DNA of 64,000 nucleotides, taken from positions 2,638,001 through 2,702,000 of the forward strand of contig NC_018868.3 of the NCBI RefSeq assembly GCF_000305785.2. Direction: 5' to 3'. The DNA is from Simiduia agarivorans SA1 = DSM 21679. GTDB lineage: Bacteria > Pseudomonadota > Gammaproteobacteria > Pseudomonadales > Cellvibrionaceae. The notes beneath the pieces were generated by a model that saw only the letters and a program-made list of their open reading frames with translations, did not search any database and had not been told where the DNA came from. Positions 1-8,264 of the stretch are shown one piece after another. Both the position numbers and the translations under genes were made by a program. Every line of letters begins with the position of its first letter. Position 1 is the stretch's first letter.

Positions 1-510
1 CCGCGCCATCTTCATGGCCTGCAACCCCACACCACCGGCAGCACTTTGAACCAGCACCTGCTGCCCCGGTTTGATATTGCCAAGCTCCGTTAACGCATAA
101 AACGCGGTCAATGCCTGCACGGCAAAAGCCGCGCCCTGTTCGTAGGTCCAATCGTCAGGCAGCCCACGGCAGTGTTGTGGCAATACATCCACGCTATCGG
201 CATAGGCGCCAAAGCGGATGCAGCCAAAGATGCGATCGCCGGGTTTGAAGTCGGTTGCGGCCTGTTCGCCCACAGCAACAACCACACCGGAAAACTCCAG
301 CCCGGGCACAAAACTGCCCGCGGGCGTTGCGGAGTACAAACCGGTGAGGGCAAAAATATCGGCAAAGTTAAGCCCGACGGCTTGCACTGACACGCGGATT
401 TTTTCCGGTGCCAGCGCCGGCATTGGCTCAGTGCACATTGCCAGATCAGACAGAGCGCCCGCTTTGGGCGTGCGCCACACCTGGCGGGTGCATGCTTCGT
501 CGCGCGTCAT
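1..510 (-). CDS. Zinc-type MDR-superfamily oxidoreductase (quinone oxidoreductase-like), cut by window edge
   Basis: The 170 visible residues form the N-terminal GroES-like half and the start of the Rossmann fold of a medium-chain dehydrogenase/reductase. Seen: 'VGLNFADIF', 'PGLEFSGVV', 'KPGDRIFG' and the dinucleotide-binding turn 'AAGGVG' near the truncated end. These are typical of NADPH:quinone reductases and related zinc-lacking enoyl reductases. The ATG at 510 lies 7 bases after the stop of the decarboxylase gene on the same strand, so the two are probably co-transcribed. The C-terminal half lies beyond the left edge. The exact substrate cannot be told; a crotonyl-CoA or enoyl reductase role is equally possible. 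Confidence 0.8.
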   Translation of the reverse strand, partial: MTRDEACTRQVWRTPKAGALSDLAMCTEPMPALAPEKIRVSVQAVGLNFADIFALTGLYSATPAGSFVPGLEFSGVVVAVGEQAATDFKPGDRIFGCIRFGAYADSVDVLPQHCRGLPDDWTYEQGAAFAVQALTAFYALTELGNIKPGQQVLVQSAAGGVGLQAMKMAR

Positions 511-517
511 CGGGGCA

Positions 518-2467
518 TCAGTGTCCGGCCAGTCGGGTCAACTCCGCTTTGCCTTCGGCTTCGGCTTCTTTGCGCATCACGCGGATATGGGGTACACCGT
601 TGATGGTCTGAACCCCGTGCATTTCCAGATCTTTGCGTTCGTACACATAGTTGGCAATGGCGGACAGAATATCTGCGGTCAACTCCTGGCCGGGCACCAC
701 CAACGGAATACCCGGCGGGTAGGGCACGATTTCATCGCACGCCACCCGCGCCACCAATTCACCTTTGTGGGCGTCCTGGGTCAATGGCAGCTTTTCGCCC
801 TCCGCAAAATAGGCTGTGCGAGGCAGTACCCGCATGGGCGGTAAAGACGGAATGGATTGATGTTTGTGCTCAAGTGGTACGCCGGGCGCTTTTTGCGAAA
901 TTTTCTGCAACGCCTGTTTCAGACGCAGCACTTTGCTTTCGGTCGTGCCAATGGTCACCAATACCGTCAGGGTATTGTGGGTATTCTTTTCAATCTGGAT
1001 GCCGTAGTCGTTAAACAATTCCGCTTGCACGGTGGGTGCCGACATGCCGGCCACGCCCACATCAATGGTGACCTTGGTCACATCCAACCGGATACCATCG
1101 TCTTTCAACGATGGATCACACAGGTCCTCCACATCCAATACCCGGAACGCCGTGTGCTCTTTCACGTAATCACGGATTTCCTGCACAAAGCCGAGCGTGC
1201 GACTCATGACCGAAAATCCTTCAATACTCATTTGTTTACGCGCCACATCCAGGCTCGCAATCATGCCGTACTGGGGACTGGTGGACGTGTGCATGTTGAT
1301 GTCTTCACGAAAACGCGCGGCGTCGAAATTTTTCACCCCGTGGCCCACGTGAATCATCGATGCCTGTGAAAATGCCGACAGCATTTTGTGCGTGGAATGG
1401 GTCACAAAATCGGCGCCGCATTCCAGCGCGGTGGGACGGAATTCGGGATGGAACCGCCCGTGCGCATACCAGGCTTCGTCGATCAGTACGCGGATGTTGT
1501 GTGCGTGCGCATATTCAATAATGGGCTTCAGATCGTAGCGCATGCCGTCGTAGGTACAGCTGGTAAGGATCAGCAGGCGGGCTTCCGGGTTTTCATCGAT
1601 GGCCGCAAAAATGCGGGCCTTGGACACCGGACCATAAACGCCGTAATTCTGATTCACCGAGGATTCCAGATACACGGGAATGGAACCACTCATGATCATG
1701 GCGTGGTGCACAGACTTGTGACAATTGCGGTCCACAATGACCTTGTCACCGTGTCGCATCAGGTACTGCAAGACAATTTTATTTGAGGTGCTGGTGCCAT
1801 TGGTGACGTAGTAGGTGTGCCGTGCGCCAAAGGTTTTGGCCGCCAGATTCTGGGCATTGCGGATCACACTCACCGGCTCCATCAGCGAGTCCAGCATTTT
1901 CACGCTCACCGACAGATCGGTGTTGAACATGTGCTCGCCCATAAACCGGTAGAAATCCACCACCCAGGGACTGGAGCTCAGGCTGTCGCCACTGGAGTGG
2001 CCCGGCGTGTGCCAGGAATCGCGCGCGGCAAATACGTACTCTTTCAAGGCGTCGGCAAAAGGCGTGGCGGTTCGCTCGAGCAAAACCCGCCGAAGGCTGC
2101 GGTACACCACGCCATAGTTGGATTCGGCCCGCGACAAGACACCTTCATACACGGTTTCGGTGACCGGATTGGTACTGCTGGTAAGCAGGAAGCAGTCGAT
2201 TTCCGCACGGGTTGCCCGCACCTGCTGGTAACAGCTGTCCAGGCCTTTATCGCCCAGCGAGTGCTCATCCAGGGCGACAATCTGTGTCATCCCGTCGGCC
2301 AGGTAACTGGCCAGCTTGTCGGCGCGCCCCTGGCTGATATGCAGCCGGATGGGCGAGCCATCGTCTGTTTCGGCCACCTGTTTCAGCTCGCGTATCCAGC
2401 GCTCGCCGAAGCCGGGCTCCTCGGTGACCAATAAAACTCTGCATTTCGCCTGGGGATTTCCCGCCAT
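518..2467 (-). CDS. Orn/Lys/Arg decarboxylase, PLP fold type I
   Basis: 649 residues. An N-terminal receiver-like wing domain (about 1-130) precedes the PLP domain (about 150-450) and a C-terminal domain. Visible hallmarks are 'SWHTPGH' near 152, 'DEAWYAHG' with the Asp that pairs with the PLP pyridine nitrogen near 330, 'STHKMLSAF' with the Schiff-base lysine near 361, and C-terminal 'PYPPGIPLVVPG'. The family decarboxylates ornithine, lysine or arginine to a polyamine precursor and often serves acid resistance. It is about 60-100 residues shorter than the classic E. coli inducible enzymes, and I cannot choose among the three substrates from sequence alone. ATG start. The oxidoreductase gene follows after 7 bases. 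Confidence 0.88.
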   Translation of the reverse strand: MAGNPQAKCRVLLVTEEPGFGERWIRELKQVAETDDGSPIRLHISQGRADKLASYLADGMTQIVALDEHSLGDKGLDSCYQQVRATRAEIDCFLLTSSTNPVTETVYEGVLSRAESNYGVVYRSLRRVLLERTATPFADALKEYVFAARDSWHTPGHSSGDSLSSSPWVVDFYRFMGEHMFNTDLSVSVKMLDSLMEPVSVIRNAQNLAAKTFGARHTYYVTNGTSTSNKIVLQYLMRHGDKVIVDRNCHKSVHHAMIMSGSIPVYLESSVNQNYGVYGPVSKARIFAAIDENPEARLLILTSCTYDGMRYDLKPIIEYAHAHNIRVLIDEAWYAHGRFHPEFRPTALECGADFVTHSTHKMLSAFSQASMIHVGHGVKNFDAARFREDINMHTSTSPQYGMIASLDVARKQMSIEGFSVMSRTLGFVQEIRDYVKEHTAFRVLDVEDLCDPSLKDDGIRLDVTKVTIDVGVAGMSAPTVQAELFNDYGIQIEKNTHNTLTVLVTIGTTESKVLRLKQALQKISQKAPGVPLEHKHQSIPSLPPMRVLPRTAYFAEGEKLPLTQDAHKGELVARVACDEIVPYPPGIPLVVPGQELTADILSAIANYVYERKDLEMHGVQTINGVPHIRVMRKEAEAEGKAELTRLAGH

Positions 2468-2620
2468 TCTTTATCTCACTGTCTGATCAATTGCACATTA
2501 ATCGGGGTCTACGCCCCTGTTTGGCCATCTGGCACTACGCTGGTATGACGCCCGGGGCATTATCACCCCCAACACTTTCACCGCCATGCCCTGTATAGGG
2601 TAGCCGAAGAGGTCTGTCCG

Positions 2621-2803
2621 ATGTTGCTGGATACTGTAGACGCCTGTTGCCCCTACTGCGGGGAGCCCATAACACTGATTATCGATAGCTCGGGCGGCGA
2701 CCAGGACTACATCGAGGACTGCAGCGTGTGCTGCCAGCCCATTCAGGTTCACTTGCGCTGTGACCCGGTTGAGATCACACTGCGCCATCAGAATGAGACG
2801 TGA
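2621..2803 (+). CDS. CPXCG-motif cysteine-rich small protein
   Basis: 60 residues with two Cys pairs: 'CPYCG' at residues 10-14 and 'CSVC' near 33, followed by the conserved tail form 'VHLRCDP'. This matches the small gammaproteobacterial CPXCG cysteine-rich family, presumably a zinc ribbon of unknown role. The ATG is preceded by 'AAGAGG' about 6-11 bases upstream, a good ribosome site. It stands alone between a minus-strand decarboxylase and a small membrane protein gene. No function is known for the family. Confidence 0.85.
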   Translation: MLLDTVDACCPYCGEPITLIIDSSGGDQDYIEDCSVCCQPIQVHLRCDPVEITLRHQNET

Positions 2804-2856
2804 GTTCCGCATTTTTTCAGGAGACTCCTGCTCCTTGATTCGTCTAGTAACCTGAA

Positions 2857-3456
2857 TTGCCTGAAATTTGTTCTGTGAACACCACGAAAAATCACAATAA
2901 CCCCCTGCTGCTCGCCTGTGCCGCATTGCTTTGTGGCGCACTGCTGGTCATCGGCCTGTTTATCTTTGCCGAAGATGATCACTACCAGCTCGAAATCGCC
3001 CTGGCGGATATTCCAGAAGACCAGATTCTGTACAAAGACTGGCACGGCCAGTGGCTGTTGATAGTCCGCCCACGTGCAGAGTTAGCCGATGATCAGGCTG
3101 ACCTGTCCATTCGCAAGGCCAAGGAGGTGGTCGATCCACCGGCCCGCACGGCCAGGGATGCCTACCCGGTGAAGGTCTATTTGCTGGATCGCAACCAGAG
3201 CTACCTGATGTTCGGCTTTAACAAGTGGTACAACACCATCGTCCCCTGCGCCTCCTTCCACTACATCGATCAGCCCTTCAGGCACGAAGACAAAATCGTC
3301 AGGGGTGGCTTCAAGTGCACCCAAAGCCTCGACGACTTCTGGCAGGACAAGCTGGTGTTTAATCTGTTCGGGCGCGCCCAGAGCAAGGAAGTGCCCGACC
3401 TCTATAGTCCCTGGTACCGCATTGTGGACGATAAATTGATTGTGGGGATGAAGTAA
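2857..3456 (+). CDS. Hypothetical single-pass membrane protein
   Basis: Up to 199 residues. A hydrophobic stretch near 19-40 ('LLLACAALLCGALLVIGLF') would anchor a largely extracytoplasmic C-terminal domain. That domain has two cysteines in 'PCASFHY' and 'GGFKCTQ', which could form a disulfide. No family recognised. The first in-frame start is TTG at 2857. GTG at 2875 gives a more usual short N-terminus, and neither has a strong ribosome site. It converges on the minus-strand gene that ends 3 bases away. Confidence 0.6.
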   Translation: MPEICSVNTTKNHNNPLLLACAALLCGALLVIGLFIFAEDDHYQLEIALADIPEDQILYKDWHGQWLLIVRPRAELADDQADLSIRKAKEVVDPPARTARDAYPVKVYLLDRNQSYLMFGFNKWYNTIVPCASFHYIDQPFRHEDKIVRGGFKCTQSLDDFWQDKLVFNLFGRAQSKEVPDLYSPWYRIVDDKLIVGMK

Positions 3457-3459
3457 ACG

Positions 3460-3906
3460 CTACTCTGCTTTTGCCGGGAATCGATCTACCACCTGGCCCT
3501 CTGTATCAAATACCCTCAGACTGGCATTGTCATTTTTCAGGTAGAGCACCAAGGCACCTCTGGCGTTTTTGCCATGCAGCGCGACGCCACCCCCACCGTG
3601 GGCAAACTGTGCGATACCAATACGATGAGTACCTTGCTCATCAAACAGGTAAAGCCCTGCATCACCGTTGGCATAGGTCAGCTTAATGCGGGCCTCACCT
3701 GATTCATCCAGCATCAGCAATTCCGGCGCCCCACCGGCCGATAACTGCAATTGCCCCCTTGGCGTCCCTCCGTCATCCACCAGATGTAACGCTTTGACCC
3801 TGAGCTGGTCATTGGTCAGCCAATAGATCACAAAGCAAAATTGCAGTAATACCAGGGCGGTCAAACCACCGATCAACCAGTAAAGCCTGTTGAATTTTCC
3901 GTCCAT
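3460..3906 (-). CDS. Hypothetical membrane-anchored protein with beta-strand repeats
   Basis: 148 residues. An N-terminal transmembrane segment (about 10-30, 'WLIGGLTALVLLQFCFVIYW') is followed by repeated short strand-turn units such as 'LDESGEARIKL', 'FDEQGTHRIGI' and 'FDTEGQVVDRF', suggesting a small repetitive beta domain outside the membrane. No named family recognised. ATG start. The gene converges on the preceding hypothetical membrane protein with 3 bases between stops. Co-occurrence with that neighbour is the only contextual clue. Confidence 0.65.
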   Translation of the reverse strand: MDGKFNRLYWLIGGLTALVLLQFCFVIYWLTNDQLRVKALHLVDDGGTPRGQLQLSAGGAPELLMLDESGEARIKLTYANGDAGLYLFDEQGTHRIGIAQFAHGGGGVALHGKNARGALVLYLKNDNASLRVFDTEGQVVDRFPAKAE

Positions 3907-4026
3907 CAGCGCCTCAATTGGGGATTCCAGAGTTTTACCAGTGTACCAATATCCCCACTCAGGTGATTTACGCTAGAGTATTGCCCCAGTAGTCTCACAC
4001 TTCAGTCACGCTTGGATTTTCAGCGC

Positions 4027-4818
4027 ATGCCCAGCCACTTTGCTTCACCTTATGCCCTACGTCAGGCCATCCGCGCCGGCGACTTTGCCGCCAATACCTC
4101 CGGCCAGGCGCCGGGATTTGTGCAGTGCAACCTGGCCATCCTGCCACGCGACTGGGCCATGGATTTCCTGCAGTTCTGCCAGGCCAACCCCAAGCCCTGC
4201 CCGCTGGTGGCGGTAAGCGACCAGCCCGGCAACCCCCTGCTGGCTGCCGCCGGTGAGGACGTGGATATCCGCACCGACCTACCGCGCTACCGCATCTGGC
4301 AAAATGGCGCATTGACCGAGGAAGTGAGCGACATTTCCGCCCACTGGCGGGATGATCTGGTGACATTCCTGATTGGTTGCTCTTTCTCTTTTGAAGAAGC
4401 GCTGGTGGCCGATGGCCTGGAAATCCGCAATGTGAGCGAGGGCGTGAACGTGCCCATGTACAACACCAACCTCGCCTGCACCCCAGCCGGCCGCTTTCAC
4501 GGCAATATGGTGGTGAGCATGCGCCCGTTTGTACCGCGCGATGCCATCCGCATGATCCAGATCTGCTCGCGCTTTCCGAGCGTGCACGGCGCGCCGGTGC
4601 ATTTTGGCGACCCGCAGGCGATTGGCATTAACAACATTGATACTCCTGATTACGGCGATGCGGTCACCATCAAACCGGACGAAGTGCCCGTGTTCACCGC
4701 CTGCGGCGTCACGCCCCAGGCAGCCATCATGCAGGCCAAACCGGATTTCTGTATTACCCACAGCCCCGGCTGTATGCTGGTGACCGATATTCCCAACTCC
4801 AAGCTGGCGATTTTATAA
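4027..4818 (+). CDS. DUF1445 / YcsI-family putative hydro-lyase
   Basis: 263 residues from the ATG at 4027; an in-frame TTG at 4012 would add five residues. Family signatures seen: '[13 protein letters not shown]', '[17 protein letters not shown]', '[13 protein letters not shown]', 'VVSMRP' and '[14 protein letters not shown]'. The family is annotated as a putative hydro-lyase and accompanies the 5-oxoprolinase genes in many bacteria. It also forms one half of the vertebrate D-glutamate cyclase DGLUCY, whose other half is DUF4392. Here it opens the operon directly ahead of pxpA with no gap, and the DUF4392 partner closes the same run at 7191-8051. A role in 5-oxoproline or D-glutamate metabolism is inferred. 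Confidence 0.9.
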   Translation: MPSHFASPYALRQAIRAGDFAANTSGQAPGFVQCNLAILPRDWAMDFLQFCQANPKPCPLVAVSDQPGNPLLAAAGEDVDIRTDLPRYRIWQNGALTEEVSDISAHWRDDLVTFLIGCSFSFEEALVADGLEIRNVSEGVNVPMYNTNLACTPAGRFHGNMVVSMRPFVPRDAIRMIQICSRFPSVHGAPVHFGDPQAIGINNIDTPDYGDAVTIKPDEVPVFTACGVTPQAAIMQAKPDFCITHSPGCMLVTDIPNSKLAIL

Positions 4819-5568
4819 ATGAGTTTGTTACTTAACTGCGACCTGGGTGAATCCTTCGGCTCCTGGACCATGGGCATGGACGAGCAGGTCATGCCGCACA
4901 TCGATCAGGCCAACATTGCCTGCGGCTTCCACGCCGGCGATCCGGTGACCATGCTGCACACCCTGAATCTCGCCTCCGACAACAAGGTGATGATCGGCGC
5001 CCACCCCGCCTACCCGGATCTGGTGGGTTTCGGCCGCCGCTCGATGAATTGTTCGGTGAACGAAATGCGCGCACTGGTGCTGTACCAGCTGTCGGCGCTG
5101 GACGGCATGGCCCAGAGCACGGGCCAGCAGGTGGAATACGTCAAACCCCACGGCGCCCTCTACAACGACATGATGGCCAACGCGCTGGTGCGCGAAGCGA
5201 TCATGGAGGCACTGGCCAGCTACCACCGCCCCGTGCGGCTGATGCTGCAGGCCACGCCCCAGTTTGAAACCCACAAGCAAGAAGCCGAAAAACACGGCCT
5301 CGAACTCTGGTTTGAAGCCTTCGCCGACCGCTGCTACGACGACGACGGCAAGCTGCTGTCGCGCGCCAAAACCGGCGCCGTGCACAGTCACGACAAGATG
5401 ATGGCGCAGGTGCGCCAGCTGGCCGAGCAGGGCACCATCACCACCGTCAGCGGCCACACGCTGCAATTGCAGGTGGATACCCTGTGCGTGCACGGCGATA
5501 ACGCCGCCGGCGTGGCCGCGATTCAGGACATCCGCGCATTGATCAAAGGTGGTGTAACCCATGAGTGA
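4819..5568 (+). CDS. pxpA: 5-oxoprolinase subunit A (LamB/YcsF family)
   Basis: 249 residues, the usual length. The N-terminus 'LNCDLGESFG' and the 'ANIACGFHAGDP' block with metal-ligand histidine are diagnostic for LamB/YcsF proteins, as are 'GAHPAYPDL', 'KPHGALYN' and 'CVHGD' further on. With PxpB and PxpC it forms the ATP-dependent enzyme that opens 5-oxo-L-proline to L-glutamate. The start codon follows the hydro-lyase stop directly, and its end overlaps pxpB by 8 bases, so translational coupling is likely. Cytoplasmic. Confidence 0.96.
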   Translation: MSLLLNCDLGESFGSWTMGMDEQVMPHIDQANIACGFHAGDPVTMLHTLNLASDNKVMIGAHPAYPDLVGFGRRSMNCSVNEMRALVLYQLSALDGMAQSTGQQVEYVKPHGALYNDMMANALVREAIMEALASYHRPVRLMLQATPQFETHKQEAEKHGLELWFEAFADRCYDDDGKLLSRAKTGAVHSHDKMMAQVRQLAEQGTITTVSGHTLQLQVDTLCVHGDNAAGVAAIQDIRALIKGGVTHE

Positions 5569-6250
5569 CGCCTTGCGTCTGGTCATCGCCGGCACCAACA
5601 GCGTGATGGCCTATTTCGGCGAAGGCATCAGTGAACAGGCCGCCGCCCGCGTGGCCGCCTGCGCTCAGGCCCTGCGCCAAGCGCCGCCCGTGTGGCTGAT
5701 CGATATGGTGCCCTCCTACGGTTCGCTGCTGGTCATTTACGATCCGTTCATGACCGATGCCCTGGCCGTGCGCGCCCACCTGCGTGAGCTCAATGCCAAA
5801 GCCACCCAGGGTGACATTAAAACCAGCCAATTGGTGCGGCTGCCGGTGTATTACCACGAGTCTGTCGGGCCGGACCTGATTGCACTGGCCGACAAAGCCG
5901 GCCTCACCCCCGAGCAAGTGATCGAGATTCACACCCAACAGATTTACCGCGTTTACGCCATCGGCTTCGCACCCGGCTTTGCCTATCTGGGCGAAGTGGA
6001 CCCGCGCATTGCCGCGCCGCGCCTCGCCACACCGCGTACCAAGGTGCCCAAGGGCGCCGTGGCCATTGCCGACCGCCAGACCGCCGTCTACCCAGCCGCC
6101 AGCCCCGGCGGCTGGAACCTGATCGGCCGCTGCCCCACGCCCATGTTCAACCCCAAGGCCGAGCCCACCATGCCGGTACAAAGTGGCGATCAGGTGCAGT
6201 TTTACGCCATCGACAAAGACGAATACTTAAGCCTGGGAGGTAAGCTATGA
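5561..6250 (+). CDS. pxpB: 5-oxoprolinase subunit B (KipI-like)
   Basis: 229 residues, full length for the allophanate hydrolase subunit 1 / KipI family. Seen: 'SLLVIYDP', 'GFAPGFAYLGEVD', 'RTKVPKGAVAIAD' and 'YPAASPGGWNLIGR', the strongly conserved C-terminal region. It partners PxpC to form the carboxyltransferase-like half of 5-oxoprolinase; the Bacillus homologue KipI was first known as a kinase inhibitor. The start overlaps pxpA by 8 bases and the end overlaps pxpC by the ATGA tetramer. Confidence 0.95.
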   Translation: MSDALRLVIAGTNSVMAYFGEGISEQAAARVAACAQALRQAPPVWLIDMVPSYGSLLVIYDPFMTDALAVRAHLRELNAKATQGDIKTSQLVRLPVYYHESVGPDLIALADKAGLTPEQVIEIHTQQIYRVYAIGFAPGFAYLGEVDPRIAAPRLATPRTKVPKGAVAIADRQTAVYPAASPGGWNLIGRCPTPMFNPKAEPTMPVQSGDQVQFYAIDKDEYLSLGGKL

Positions 6251-7194
6251 GCCACCTGCAGGTACTGCAGCCCGGCATGCTGGCGCTGCTGATGGACACC
6301 GGCCGCACCGGCCAGCACGGCCTTGGCCTCACCACCGGCGGCCCGCTGGATGCACCGGCGTTTTTCTGGGCCAACACCCTGGCCGGCAACCCGGCCAACG
6401 CCACCGCCATTGAAGTGGCCGTGGGCGGGCTGGAATTGCGCGCCAATACCGACCTGATGATTGCGGTGACCGGCGCCGAGGTGCCGCTGACCATTGACGG
6501 CCAGAAAGCAGCACTGTGGACCAGCCACTGGGTCAACCGCGACAGCAAAATCAAGCTCGGCTTTGCCAGCAAGGGCGCGCGCGCCTATCTGGCGGCTAAC
6601 GGTGGCTTTGACGTGGCACCACAATTCGGCTCCACCGCCACCGTGGTGCGCGAAGGCATCGGCGGCCTGAACGGCAAGCCGCTGGCCGCGGGCGACAGCC
6701 TGACCGTGCACGATTGCCCGGACGGCCACCCACTCGTCACCCTGCCCGAGGCATTGCGACCGCAGTATCCCGATCAACCCGTTCTGCGGGTGATTGAAGG
6801 CTACCAGGCCGACCAGTTCAGCCCGGCCGCCAAGGCGGTGTTCTATTCCAGCGACTACACATTGAGCCCACAGTGCGACCGCATGGGCTTCCGCCTGCAG
6901 GGGCCGAAGTTGGCCTGCGCCATCAGCGGTATCGTATCGGAAGGCATCAGCCTGGGCGCGATTCAGGTGCCCGCCGACGGCCAGCCCATCGTGCTGTTAC
7001 ACGACCGCCAGACCATCGGCGGTTACCCAAAAATCGGCAATGTGTTCAGCGGCGATCTATACCAATTAGGGCAGTTAATGCCAGGCGCCAGCGTGCGCTT
7101 TGCGCCCATGAGCCTGGAGCAGGCTCATGCTGAACTGCTGCTTGCGCGCCGGCGCCAGCATTTGGCCAAGGAACAACTGGAGTTAGTGGAATGA
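6247..7194 (+). CDS. pxpC: 5-oxoprolinase subunit C (KipA-like)
   Basis: 315 residues, as expected for the biotin-dependent carboxyltransferase-like family (allophanate hydrolase subunit 2, KipA). Motifs seen: 'QDTGRTG'-like 'MDTGRTGQHG', 'GGPLDAPAF', 'NPANATAIEV', 'SPQCDRMGFRL', 'SEGISLGAIQVPADGQP' and 'DRQTIGGYPKI'. Acts with PxpB and PxpA to hydrolyse 5-oxoproline with ATP. It is joined by ATGA overlaps to pxpB upstream and to the DUF4392 gene downstream, which ties the cyclase tightly to the oxoprolinase. Confidence 0.95.
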   Translation: MSHLQVLQPGMLALLMDTGRTGQHGLGLTTGGPLDAPAFFWANTLAGNPANATAIEVAVGGLELRANTDLMIAVTGAEVPLTIDGQKAALWTSHWVNRDSKIKLGFASKGARAYLAANGGFDVAPQFGSTATVVREGIGGLNGKPLAAGDSLTVHDCPDGHPLVTLPEALRPQYPDQPVLRVIEGYQADQFSPAAKAVFYSSDYTLSPQCDRMGFRLQGPKLACAISGIVSEGISLGAIQVPADGQPIVLLHDRQTIGGYPKIGNVFSGDLYQLGQLMPGASVRFAPMSLEQAHAELLLARRRQHLAKEQLELVE

Positions 7195-8051
7195 CGCTCG
7201 ACCCGAAACACCTGGCCCTTTCGGTCACGCTGGAAGACCTGCTAGTGCGGCGCAACCCGCGCGGCATGAAAGACCTGCAACCGGCACTTGTACCTGGCTA
7301 CGTGGCGCGCGCCACCCAACTGATTCAGCAGGCCACCGGCACCGTGCTGATTGCCACCGGCTTTCCGGTGGTGGGCACCTTTGAAACCGACGGCCCGGTG
7401 GGCGCCATCGCCCTGTATGAAACGCTGGAACGCATCGGGCTCAACCCGGTACTCGTGTGCGGGCCGCCCTTGTCGAAAGCGCTGGCCGAGCGCTTCCGCG
7501 TTCACGAAATCCGCGTGGGCAAACCCGATTGTCTGGACGAACATGAAGCCGAAGTCAAAGCGGCCCTGGCGCAACTGAAACCCTCTTTGATTATCGCCAT
7601 TGAACGGCCCGGGCTCGCCAAAAACGGCCACTACCACAACATGCGCGGCGAAGATATTTCCGCCGGCGCGGCGCGCTTTGATACCTTTATCGAACTGGCC
7701 GATTGCCCCTCCATCGGCATCGGCGATGGCGGCAACGAAATCGGCATGGGCAATGTGTACGAACACCTGGCCAAGCTCCCTATCGTCCCGGCTGCGACCT
7801 GTGTGGATGAACTGGTGATTGCCGATGTGTCCAACTGGGCCGCACACGGATTAATTGCCATGCTGGGCTATTTGCGCGGCGAAGATTTACTGGCCCATAT
7901 CGACGTTATGCCCATGCTGGCATTTTTATCCGAAGGCAACAGCGTGGACGGCGTAACCCGGCGCAATGAATTGACCGAAGATGGTTTAGCGCCGGAAGTT
8001 GGTTTGGAATTGATTGAAGATTTACGCAAGGCTACCGGTTTTCTCCGATAG
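7191..8051 (+). CDS. DUF4392 D-glutamate cyclase-like protein
   Basis: 286 residues. Seen: 'GTVLIATGFPV', 'FETDGPVGAIALYETLERIG', 'AIERPGLAKNGHYHNMRG' and 'SIGIGDGGNEIGMGN', the conserved core of DUF4392. This domain is the C-terminal part of vertebrate DGLUCY, which converts D-glutamate to 5-oxo-D-proline. The start overlaps the pxpC stop by four bases. Having DUF1445, PxpABC and DUF4392 in one run argues that D-glutamate is cyclised here and the ring then processed to L-glutamate. How the D/L configuration is handled is not visible in the sequence. Confidence 0.9.
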   Translation: MTLDPKHLALSVTLEDLLVRRNPRGMKDLQPALVPGYVARATQLIQQATGTVLIATGFPVVGTFETDGPVGAIALYETLERIGLNPVLVCGPPLSKALAERFRVHEIRVGKPDCLDEHEAEVKAALAQLKPSLIIAIERPGLAKNGHYHNMRGEDISAGAARFDTFIELADCPSIGIGDGGNEIGMGNVYEHLAKLPIVPAATCVDELVIADVSNWAAHGLIAMLGYLRGEDLLAHIDVMPMLAFLSEGNSVDGVTRRNELTEDGLAPEVGLELIEDLRKATGFLR

Positions 8052-8057
8052 TCAGCG

Positions 8058-8234
8058 TGGGTTGGGGTTGAAGTTTTGGGGGCCTTGCCGGCAGGGGTTT
8101 CAGCGATTGAATACAAAGTATACTTTGTGATTGCTGAAACGCCCTCAATCTTTGATTGAGGGCTGGCCCCGAAGGGCCGGCGAGGAGCTACAGGGATGTA
8201 TTCACAGCGACCCCAAAACTTCGGCCCCAACCCT
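8058..8234. repeat. Nested palindromic element between the cyclase and transaminase genes
   Basis: Outer arms 8058-8081 and 8211-8234 are inverted repeats matching at 21 of 24 positions, and two of the three mismatches would still be G-U in RNA. Inside lie a stem 8097-8104/8133-8140 around the perfect 16-base palindrome 8113-8128, a perfect 10-bp hairpin 8141-8150/8154-8163, and a GC-rich hairpin 8162-8169/8174-8181. No coding frame fits. It could be a mobile palindromic repeat of the REP/MITE kind or a structured intercistronic RNA. The sequence alone does not decide. Confidence 0.7.
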
Positions 8235-8264
8235 CGCCTTACCATTATTACTAAGGAATAGCCT

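Noticed and set aside
4828..5598. 256-codon minus-strand frame opposite pxpA
   Set aside because: Shadow of the well-supported pxpA gene; no recognisable domain or start.
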